From: CAZUMJ01 sp964621605 | GTDB lineage: Bacteria; Actinomycetota; Acidimicrobiia; Acidimicrobiales; Iamiaceae | Assembly: GCA_964621605.1 (NCBI GenBank) | Contig: CAZUMJ010000053.1 | Coordinates: 1 to 16,114, forward strand | Direction: 5' to 3' | Length of the DNA: 16,114 nucleotides | Shown here: in pieces, positions 7,701-12,982 of the stretch | How positions within the stretch are numbered: the first letter of the stretch is position 1 | How the letters are laid out: each line of letters opens with the position of its first letter | Notes under the pieces: model-generated | Told to the model about the DNA's origin: nothing | The model's input: only the letters and a program-made list of their open reading frames with translations | Databases searched by the model: none | Position numbers and translations under genes: made by a program

Positions 7701-8016
7701 GAGCCAGACCATGCTCGGGTACCGAGACGATGCCGAGTTCACAGAAGCGCACCTTGCGCAGATCGCCACGATCCGACTGCTCCAGGGCCGCGGCGGNNNN
7801 NNNNNNNNNNNNNNNNNNNNNNNNNNNNNNNNNNNNNNNNNNNNNNNNNNNNNNNNNNNNNNNNNNNNNNNNNNNNNNNNNNNNNNNNNNNNNNNNGAGG
7901 CGTCGCTCGCAGAGGCCACCGCGGTGCTCGGCGACTTCCCCGCAGGCGCCGCCCACGCGCGTATCGCGCTGTTGCGTGACGCGGCACAGGCGCGGCGACG
8001 GCCCGAGGCAACCTGA
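4768..8016 (+). CDS. BTAD/AAA ATPase transcriptional regulator (AfsR/SARP-like), interrupted by an assembly gap
   Basis: As drawn it is 1082 codons, but residues about 1010-1043 are N. Domains in order: a winged-helix trans_reg_C DNA-binding domain (residues 1-98, including LSLLLLHPDHVVPTHQILTALW and LHSTVARLRRTL); a bacterial transcriptional activation domain of helical repeats (about 101-250); a Pro/Ala/Thr-rich linker (about 252-305); a STAND/AAA ATPase starting FVGRGAQL near 312, with Walker A GEPGIGKTW (342-350) and Walker B VVLLVDDLQWADPS (455-468); then a long TPR-like helical region to the end. No C-terminal LuxR helix-turn-helix is seen. Such proteins act as nucleotide-switched activators, often of secondary metabolism or stress genes; the target is unknown. 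The start overlaps the DUF885 stop. The post-gap segment keeps high GC at third positions in this frame and ends at a TGA, so it is the true C-terminus even if the gap length is arbitrary. Confidence 0.88.
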   Translation: MKFALLGALGALADDGTEVALGKRKERALLSLLLLHPDHVVPTHQILTALWPDESTPRPEASLHSTVARLRRTLVPDRPRGVPPTRLVHTPPGYRIVIHDDELDTTTFVTQLDLARRTRDAGDLPAARALLRDALALWHGPALAEFADEPWAAPDATRLESLRLAAYDECIGIELAMGRTDAVAELEHLLRVHPLHEHLWSHLIVALYRAGHAPDALRRAQELRASLRDLGLEPSPHISELESAILRHDPWLETAAATLPSQPHTPTPPAAQPSAEVAAPGSTAAATASAPRSDSDLRTTVSRPRWWTPEPAFVGRGAQLARLRTLWEDVAEGGVAVAVMKGEPGIGKTWLAIETSERLAAAGALILAGRCSVEAALPYAPFAEALTRLVDALPDDELDALGAHRARLAGLLPHRADRLGGSVPASSDASSDVDRFLLFEAVTELLASVTRRDPVVLLVDDLQWADPSSLHLAEHVLRADASARLLLLATVRDTELAHDSETRRHLDRLARARMVEELSVPGFTHDEIATVIGSDGQQRSGLAGKVLHATGGNPFFVVELLRSLSPDGANGDPPQTPATAAALIRSRLGQLEPTPRDVLATAALLGTTVDATLLAEVLDLPAGEVADGLDTATDIGLLTHDSRGLVFRHDLVRSELADSLGTGTRAVRHRRIADRLVARVGNAQHTGEPLDEILRHYVLASSDGDPRAAVEFAHRAGEQATSQHAHATAASIYVSGLDALARSGGAHSSADELSLLAAASEAARRSGDIPLGRMFGGRALVLAMEIGTTAQLLDAIRAVSRTGEVHDREAIAVDAGLLTTASLRLAAAPDAGANAGAQAASALAGVALSRGDYDEMHRQLLVAVDLLDDDDPEPAAWVLDEAIVGLGEHLPIEGRLALAERLDRAAERSGSAELEMLAAATCRWLSFTAGDLAASARHAKRSADLTERLKMPRYLAGAAQRRAMELLLAGEFDAAEATSQTMLGYRDDAEFTEAHLAQIATIRLLQGRGXXXXXXXXXXXXXXXXXXXXXXXXXXXXXXXXXXEASLAEATAVLGDFPAGAAHARIALLRDAAQARRRPEAT
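7797..7896. other. Assembly gap of 100 N
   Basis: The run is exactly 100 N, the usual placeholder for a scaffold join of unknown size. It falls in the TPR-like part of the BTAD/AAA regulator. Both flanks are coding on the + strand, and the frame happens to continue across the gap as drawn, but the real number of missing bases cannot be known. The left flank ends in a very GC-rich stretch (gccgcggcgg), a likely cause of sequencing dropout. Confidence 0.97.
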
Positions 8017-8057
8017 CCGCACCGCCGCGCCGACCGCCCAACAGGTCGTCCGGACGC

Positions 8058-8094
8058 GCGGGTGGGGACGACGCACTGCATCGCCCCCACCCGC
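8058..8094 (+). terminator. Hairpin terminator candidate after the BTAD/AAA regulator
   Basis: GCGGGTGGGG (8058-8067) pairs perfectly with CCCCACCCGC (8085-8094) around a 17-nt loop, 41 bp past the stop codon. There is no T tract, which is common for actinobacterial terminators. Its place between convergent genes supports the call. Confidence 0.55.
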
Positions 8095-8140
8095 ACCGAG
8101 CTTCCCGTGGAGGAACTCGATTGGCTCCCGCCGATCTGTC

Positions 8141-8166
8141 GGTGCGAGTCGCCCGCCACTCGCACC
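8141..8166 (-). terminator. Hairpin terminator candidate after the esterase gene
   Basis: GGTGCGAGT (8141-8149) and ACTCGCACC (8158-8166) form a perfect 9-bp stem with an 8-nt loop. It lies about 140 bp beyond the esterase stop on the - strand and 125 bp beyond the regulator stop on the + strand, so it could end either transcript. No T run follows on either strand. Confidence 0.5.
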
Positions 8167-8237
8167 ACTGCGCTGCCACCGGCACCGTGAGCCCGCCACC
8201 CACGGCCACCGATGACAGCTCCACAATGACGGGGCCG

Positions 8238-8266
8238 CCTTGCCGTGTCCTTGCCGTGTCCTTGCC
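8238..8266 (+). repeat. 11-bp tandem repeat, about 2.6 copies
   Basis: The unit ccttgccgtgt is exact at 8238-8248 and 8249-8259, followed by a partial copy ccttgcc at 8260-8266. It is non-coding and probably a slippage product; no function is evident. Confidence 0.75.
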
Positions 8267-8307
8267 ACGCCGATGGACCTCGGCGATGCGGATCGGTGAC
8301 GAGCCGG

Positions 8308-9321
8308 TCAGCGGTGATGGCGACCCAGGAACGCGAGCGCGACATCGGTGGCGTTCGTCGCACCACTCGACGCACCACCCGCTTCGCTCCCGACTCCGCC
8401 AGGCCAGGCGTGTCCCCCACCGACGATGCGATAGAGGACCACCTCTGTGCCGTCACGGCAGTCGCTCCACGTCAGGACGGTCGTGGTCGGACTCGTGCTC
8501 TTCACCGTCGGGGTAGGCGAGCAGCCGGCGATACCCGCCCACGCGGCCATGTTGCCCTCGGCACCGGATCCCCCGCCGAGGGGCGGCGGATCGGTCTTGG
8601 CGTAGGCGACGACAGGATCGGCGGTCCCGTGGAACGCGAGGATCGACATGGGGGTCCGACAGCCGACGGACACCTCGACGCTCACAGCGACCACGGCCGC
8701 CACACGATCCTCGCGTCCACAGGCGTACGTCGCGGCGAACATCGCACCGACGGAGAAGCCGGCCACGTACACCCGCGTGGTGTCGACACAGGCGGACTTC
8801 TCGACCTCCGTCAACGCCAGGTCGACGAGCTCCGCATCAGGGCCCTGTGCCGCCGGGCGCCACATCGCCGGCTGCCCGAGCCCCTGGGGTGTCACGACGA
8901 TCATCCCGGCGGCCGCGGCGCGCGCGGGGAGGTCGGTGATCGAGTCGATGCCGGCCGCGTCCTGGCCCATCCCATGCAGGAGCACGATCACCGGAGCCGG
9001 GACGTTCCCCGCTGTTGCGGGTGCAGAGACCAGGTAGGTGCGGGTGACGCCGTCGACGGTGATGGTGTGCTCCGTGGTCTGCGCTTCCGAGGGCGCGCCT
9101 GCGGCGGCATCACCTGCGCGACATCCCGCAGACGGGCGCGCGCCCGCACGGGCCTCCGGCGCGGGGAGCGAGGTGGACCGAGGCGCCGCTGCGGTCGTGC
9201 CCGTGCCTGCCCCACTATCACCGGCGCGAGACCCAGACGACGACGCGCACGCAAGCGACAAGCCGCACAACGAGCTGACGAGGAGCGCCGCTACGAGGCC
9301 CCGCCGCGCTCGAGGTGTCAC
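8308..9321 (-). CDS. PHB-depolymerase/LpqC-like esterase, exported and possibly a lipoprotein
   Basis: The product is 337 aa. The GTG at 9321 overlaps the propeller gene's stop by four bases (GTGA), so the two are translationally coupled. The N-terminus has a signal peptide (Arg-rich start, hydrophobic residues 9-24) ending in LSLAC with C25, an imperfect lipobox, then a Ser/Gly/Ala/Thr-rich tether to about residue 82. The catalytic part is an alpha/beta hydrolase of the polyhydroxybutyrate depolymerase/feruloyl esterase type: oxyanion region LLHGMGQ (114-120), nucleophile elbow GFSVG with S190, acid D235 in HGTADPVV, and base H304 in GGGHAWPGG. Cysteines 178, 201, 221, 267 and 288 allow disulfides, fitting an extracytoplasmic enzyme. 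Close functional analogues include LpqC-like esterases and oxidised-PVA hydrolase; the true substrate cannot be read from sequence. Confidence 0.88.
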   Translation of the reverse strand: MTPRARRGLVAALLVSSLCGLSLACASSSGSRAGDSGAGTGTTAAAPRSTSLPAPEARAGARPSAGCRAGDAAAGAPSEAQTTEHTITVDGVTRTYLVSAPATAGNVPAPVIVLLHGMGQDAAGIDSITDLPARAAAAGMIVVTPQGLGQPAMWRPAAQGPDAELVDLALTEVEKSACVDTTRVYVAGFSVGAMFAATYACGREDRVAAVVAVSVEVSVGCRTPMSILAFHGTADPVVAYAKTDPPPLGGGSGAEGNMAAWAGIAGCSPTPTVKSTSPTTTVLTWSDCRDGTEVVLYRIVGGGHAWPGGVGSEAGGASSGATNATDVALAFLGRHHR

Positions 9322-10784
9322 GCCTTCACCTCGAGGGCGAGCACACCGCCCTTCCCCGGCGGGCCGAACATCACGAACCCGTAGCCCCACAACAGGCGCC
9401 CGTCGACGATCGACGGGCCACACGCCGTCTGCGCCGGCGCATCCATCGACCACAGCGTGGCACCCGAGGCGGTGTCGAGGGCCAACATGCGCCCGCTGTC
9501 GGTTCCGCAGAACGCCACCCCGGGCACCGCTCCGATCGGGGCGAAGATCTTCCCCTTGAGCGGCTCGGACGTCCACTGCTTGTTTCCGGTGTCGGGGTCC
9601 AGACCGAACACGTGGGTGACGTTGGTGGGCGCGTTGGTGGCCGGGTCCCCGACGTTCGATGACGCCACAAGACGGCCGTCGATGTACGCGGCAGAGCCGA
9701 TCTCGCCGCCGAACGCGCTGCCCGGCGTGAGCTCCGACTGCCACACGACCTTGCCGGTGTCGCGGTCCACGGCGTGGAACGTGCCGCCCTTGTCGCCGGC
9801 TCCGACGAGGTCACGTCCCTTGCTCGACCACAGGTTCGGCGACGCACCGACATCGGCATCCTTGCCGTGCGGGTACGCGGCCGAGAAGACGTCGGGGTAG
9901 GTGAACTGGGTCGACCAGCGCTTCTTGCCGGTCTTGATGTCGAGCGCCACCAGCGAATCCGCCATCGGCGGGGTCGGCCCCTGCAACCCCTGCCCGGTCC
10001 CCACGAAGAGCATCCCCCGCTCCACGTCCACCGCGGGCGTCGACCAGATGCCGGCGCCGGCACCTTCCTTGTCGTTGCCTTCCGTCGCGTAGAACTTCCA
10101 CCGCTGCTCACCGGTCTTGGCGTCGAAGGCCACCATCGAGCCACGGAACAGGTACTTGTCCTTGCGCATCATGTTCTCGAAGCTGGCCGTGCCCTGGAGG
10201 ACGACACCGTCCACGACGACCGGCGAAGCATTGATCTGCGCCTCGGGATGCGTGTCGGTCTGCGCCTTCCAGCGCTGTTCCCCCGTCGCCCTATCAAGGC
10301 GGTACACCATGCTCCCCGAGGAGGCGAAGACGCCGTCGCCGTCCACGGGAACCGCGCCGACGATCTGCCCGCCGATGGAGCTCGTCCAGATCTTCTTGCC
10401 GGTCGCCGCCTCGACCGCCCACACCTGGCCCTTCCAGTCGCAGAAGTAGGCCACCTCGTCGACGACGCACGGCGTTCCGGTGACACCCACCAGGTCGGGG
10501 ATCTCCCAGACCTTGGCGAGGTGGGCGACCGAATCGCGGGTGATGGCCTTCTCGCCCAGGTTCGCGCGGGTCTGCGCGTAGTCGTGGCCGTACATCGGCC
10601 AGCCCTTCGACGCCCCGGCCGTGGATGCACCGGTTGGGGTGGTCGTCGTGGACGCTTTCGCGCCGCTCCCCTTCCCGTTGCTGGAGCAGCCCAGCAGGGC
10701 GACCCCCAACGCGGCCGCCGGCGCCGCGGCGAGGAAGGCTCGACGTGAGCGGTCGGGTGTCCGAGAGATGGGTGCGTGGTCCAT
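9318..10784 (-). CDS. Tat-exported PQQ-type beta-propeller lipoprotein (PVA-dehydrogenase-like)
   Basis: The product is 488 aa from the ATG at 10784; this start places a twin-arginine signal (SRRAFL, R14-R15) and a perfect lipobox LLGC (C33) in normal positions, although no clear ribosome site precedes it. A Thr/Gly/Ser tether (34-60) leads to GWPMYGHDYAQTRAN, a typical opening of quinoprotein propellers. Blade-end Trp motifs of the G-x-x-x-W type recur at W133, W172, W229, W290, W348, W404 and W445. The segments GAGIWSTPAVDVERGMLFVGTG (245-264, shown here in part) and DVGASPNLW (311-319) resemble PQQ dehydrogenases of the polyvinyl alcohol dehydrogenase kind. There is no CxxCH heme site and no vicinal Cys-Cys pair, so it is not a quinohaemoprotein, and it may be either a PQQ enzyme or a non-catalytic BamB-like propeller. 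It lies 55 bp after the histidine kinase gene. Confidence 0.85.
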   Translation of the reverse strand: MDHAPISRTPDRSRRAFLAAAPAAALGVALLGCSSNGKGSGAKASTTTTPTGASTAGASKGWPMYGHDYAQTRANLGEKAITRDSVAHLAKVWEIPDLVGVTGTPCVVDEVAYFCDWKGQVWAVEAATGKKIWTSSIGGQIVGAVPVDGDGVFASSGSMVYRLDRATGEQRWKAQTDTHPEAQINASPVVVDGVVLQGTASFENMMRKDKYLFRGSMVAFDAKTGEQRWKFYATEGNDKEGAGAGIWSTPAVDVERGMLFVGTGQGLQGPTPPMADSLVALDIKTGKKRWSTQFTYPDVFSAAYPHGKDADVGASPNLWSSKGRDLVGAGDKGGTFHAVDRDTGKVVWQSELTPGSAFGGEIGSAAYIDGRLVASSNVGDPATNAPTNVTHVFGLDPDTGNKQWTSEPLKGKIFAPIGAVPGVAFCGTDSGRMLALDTASGATLWSMDAPAQTACGPSIVDGRLLWGYGFVMFGPPGKGGVLALEVKA

Positions 10785-10827
10785 GGCGGAAGCAAACCAG
10801 GCCCACGGCGTGCGTGCTCGTCTGCCG

Positions 10828-10843
10828 CTGAAGCGGGCTTCAG
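10828..10843 (-). promoter_or_regulatory. Hairpin at the histidine kinase stop codon
   Basis: CTGAAG (10828-10833) pairs with CTTCAG (10838-10843) around a CGGG tetraloop and covers the kinase TGA (10842-10840). It sits in the short gap before the propeller gene. It could be a weak attenuator or a processing site separating regulator and structural genes; no T tract follows, so full termination is doubtful. Confidence 0.35.
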
Positions 10844-12240
10844 GCACGGCCAGAGGTCGCTCCACGCGCTACGACCGCCTCACCCGAGTGCGGGAGCGGG
10901 AGCGGGAGCGGACGGTACGCGGGCAGGCGAACGGTGAAGCGGGCGCCACCGCCGGGCGCGTCGGTGATGTCGATGGTGCCGGCGTGCGCCGCGACGATCG
11001 CGGCCGCGATCGCAAGGCCGAGACCGGTGCCGGAATCGGGGCGTCGTCGCGCATCGTCGAGCGTGGCGAAGCGGTCGAACACCCGCTCCCGGTCGGCAGG
11101 CGCGATGCCCGGTCCGTCGTCATCGACGAGCAGTTCGACGGTCGAACCGAACTCGTGCATCGAGATCGACACCGTCGAGTGTGCGTAGCGCACCGCGTTG
11201 CTGAGCAGGTTCTGCACCAGCCGATCGAGATCAGCCTCACGGCCCGCGACCTGGCCGCCCGACACGCGACTGGTATCGATGCGCACCGCAGCGCGACGCG
11301 CCAGCAGGCGCGCGTGGCCGAGCACCAACTCGTCGAGGTCGACGGCACGCGTCGGACGCCCGGGCGCGCCTTCCTCGAGCGCACCGAGCACGAGCAGCTG
11401 TTCGACGAGACCCTGCAACTGGTCGAGGCGAGCCAACGCCTCCGCGCGCGTGAGCACCGCGAGGTCTGGGTCGTCGCTCTCGCTCTCGAGAAGCACCCGG
11501 AGCGCAGCGATCGGGGTCCGAAGGTCGTGGCTGGCGTCCTCCACGAATCGCCGCTCCCGCCCGACCGCACGGTCCAGCCGCGTGAGCAGGTCGTTCAGGG
11601 TGCGCCCCAGTCGATCGAGCTCGTCGCCGGTGCCGGGAAGCTCCACTCGGGTGCGCAGGGCACCGTCGTCGAGGTCCTCCACCGATCGACGCATGCGCTC
11701 GACGGGGCGCAGCGCTCGCCCCACCACCCACCAGATGAGGACGGCCAACAGGAGACTTCCGGCTGTGCCCGCCACCGCGAGCAGACGCCTGAGTGTCCCC
11801 GTGGCTGTCACCACCTGCTGCGACGAGCGAGCCAACACGAACGCGACGCCCGGCTTGTCGGGCACCGCCACAATCAGCACGCGCACGCGCCCCAAGACCG
11901 GGTCGTTGGCGCTCACGATCTCGCCCGGCACCTGCCCGGGTTGCCGAAGCGACCTGTCAGAGGGTGTCTGGGGTGCAAGCACGACGACATCGCCGCGCGT
12001 GCTGACCAGCTGCACATACAGCCCAGCCGGTCCCTCGTTCGGCCCGGGCCCCGAACCCTTCACCAACGAGCGCAACGCGTAGGTGGCGTCGGAGCGCAAC
12101 GTCGCGTCGACCTGCTCGGTCATGGCCCGCTGCACGCGGACGACGACGAGCTGCCCACCCGCCGCGAACGCCACCAGCACGAACACGAGCGACCCGGCGG
12201 TGATGCGCAAGCGCAGCGAGGGTCGGCGCGTCGTGCTCAC
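10840..12240 (-). CDS. Membrane sensor histidine kinase
   Basis: The product is 466 aa. The GTG at 12240 overlaps the response-regulator stop (GTGA, 12237-12240). Layout: TM1 at about 13-35, an extracytoplasmic sensor loop at about 36-150, TM2 at about 152-174, a HAMP linker to about 228, and a HisKA domain with phospho-acceptor H238 in EDASHDLRTPI. The ATPase follows with N box LDRLVQNLLSNAVRYA (N344, N348), G1 DDDGPGIA (373-380) and G2 GTGLGLA (404-410). The order and 1:1 pairing with an OmpR-type regulator are those of classical envelope-sensing systems. The sensor loop has no domain I recognise. The tail after residue 441 includes a Leu-Pro run (PLPLPLP) encoded by a hexanucleotide repeat and is probably dispensable. 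The following propeller and esterase genes may be its targets. Confidence 0.93.
   Translation of the reverse strand: MSTTRRPSLRLRITAGSLVFVLVAFAAGGQLVVVRVQRAMTEQVDATLRSDATYALRSLVKGSGPGPNEGPAGLYVQLVSTRGDVVVLAPQTPSDRSLRQPGQVPGEIVSANDPVLGRVRVLIVAVPDKPGVAFVLARSSQQVVTATGTLRRLLAVAGTAGSLLLAVLIWWVVGRALRPVERMRRSVEDLDDGALRTRVELPGTGDELDRLGRTLNDLLTRLDRAVGRERRFVEDASHDLRTPIAALRVLLESESDDPDLAVLTRAEALARLDQLQGLVEQLLVLGALEEGAPGRPTRAVDLDELVLGHARLLARRAAVRIDTSRVSGGQVAGREADLDRLVQNLLSNAVRYAHSTVSISMHEFGSTVELLVDDDGPGIAPADRERVFDRFATLDDARRRPDSGTGLGLAIAAAIVAAHAGTIDITDAPGGGARFTVRLPAYRPLPLPLPHSGEAVVARGATSGRA
10891..10908 (+). repeat. Hexanucleotide repeat cgggag x3 in the kinase C-terminus
   Basis: Three exact copies of cgggag lie in the 3' end of the histidine kinase gene; on the coding strand they give the PLPLPLP segment beyond the catalytic core. 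Copy-number change would add or remove Leu-Pro pairs in frame without touching the kinase domain. Confidence 0.7.
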
Positions 12241-12914
12241 GGGTTGGTGTCCACCCGGAAGCGGTCGCCCTCCCCACGCACCGTCTCGATGGACCGCCGG
12301 TCGAACGGTTCATCGATCTTGCGGCGCAGATGCGAGATGTACACCTCGACGATGTTCGGGTCGCCCGAGAAGTCGGCGCCCCACACCGCGTCCAGCAACG
12401 CTCCCTTGGTGTGGACCACGCCGGGATTAGCGAGCAGGAACGCGAGCACCTCTGCTTCCCGTGCCGTCAGGTCGGCGTCGGCGTCTCCGACTCGGCAGCG
12501 CCGCCGCACGGGATCGAGCACGACGTCCCCGGCGCGCGGCCAGTCGACGCGCCGCTGCGGGCGGCGCAGGAGCGCGCGGATGCGGGCGAGCAGCACGACC
12601 GTCGAGACAGGCTTCACGAGGTAGTCGTCCGCGCCGATCTCGAGGCCCTCCGCCTCGTCGTACTCGCCGTCTTTCGCAGACAGGATCATCACCGGCACCC
12701 ACTGACCCGCATCTCTGATGGCCTTGCAGGCCCGGAAGCCGTTCATGCCGGGAAGCATCAGGTCCACGATGACGAGGTCGTAGCGCCCGGTCAGCGCCTG
12801 GGCGAGCCCCGACACCCCCTCGCCGCGCGTGTCGACGGTGAACCCCTCGTCGCGCAAGGTTCGGGCGAGCCCGCGCGCCAACGCGTCGTCGTCCTCGATC
12901 ACCAGGATGCGCAC
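12237..12914 (-). CDS. OmpR-family response regulator
   Basis: The product is 225 aa from the GTG at 12914, with AGAGG about 8 bp upstream. The receiver domain has acidic residues E7-D8-D9, phospho-acceptor D51 (IVDLMLPGMNG), S79 in the ILSAK switch motif and K101 (YLVKP). The C-terminal winged-helix trans_reg_C domain covers about residues 127-222, with LTAREAEVLAFLLANPGVV, the recognition helix in NIVEVYISHLRRKID, and the final hairpin. The hairpin motif, usually RGxGYRL, here reads RGEGDRFRV, replacing the normally conserved Tyr. It is coupled by a 4-bp overlap to the histidine kinase. It most likely binds direct repeats upstream of its own operon or other envelope genes, but no such repeat was identified. 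Confidence 0.95.
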   Translation of the reverse strand: MRILVIEDDDALARGLARTLRDEGFTVDTRGEGVSGLAQALTGRYDLVIVDLMLPGMNGFRACKAIRDAGQWVPVMILSAKDGEYDEAEGLEIGADDYLVKPVSTVVLLARIRALLRRPQRRVDWPRAGDVVLDPVRRRCRVGDADADLTAREAEVLAFLLANPGVVHTKGALLDAVWGADFSGDPNIVEVYISHLRRKIDEPFDRRSIETVRGEGDRFRVDTNP

Positions 12915-12966
12915 GAGGGAAGCCTCTCACCTGACGGGGCGAGCGACGAGGGCGCCGCAAGCCGAA

Positions 12967-12982
12967 CTGAACGGTCGTTCAG
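12967..12982. promoter_or_regulatory. 16-bp palindrome, TetR-type operator candidate
   Basis: CTGAACG-GT-CGTTCAG is a perfect 7+7 inverted repeat with a 2-bp centre, overlapping the P450 stop codon and ending about 50 bp before the response-regulator start. GAACGnnCGTTC-like palindromes are common operators of TetR-family repressors. An RNA hairpin (6-bp stem, 4-nt loop, no T tract) acting as a weak P450 terminator is the alternative. The TetR gene in this window is about 10 kb away, so a link to it is speculative. Confidence 0.5.

Larger units (their letters stand above)
8017..8307. other. Convergent intergenic region
   Basis: The + strand regulator gene ends at 8016 and the - strand esterase gene ends at 8308, so this stretch receives transcription from both sides. 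It contains two perfect hairpins (8058-8094 and 8141-8166) and an 11-bp tandem repeat (8238-8266). Reading frames across it lack recognisable protein features, and I support no gene here. Confidence 0.7.

Noticed and set aside
6523..8268. Long open frame on the - strand running through the N gap
   Set aside because: Antisense to the regulator's TPR-like region and kept open partly by the N run; low-complexity Arg/Gly/Val composition.
8121..8516. 131-codon + strand frame in the convergent intergenic region as a small gene
   Set aside because: No ribosome site or domain; it spans a hairpin and tandem repeat and runs antisense into the well-supported esterase gene.
10621..12624. 667-codon open frame on the + strand
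   Set aside because: It lies antisense to the histidine kinase and to parts of the response regulator and propeller genes, all of which have clear catalytic motifs; its translation is Arg/His/Pro-rich without domains, a GC-driven shadow.
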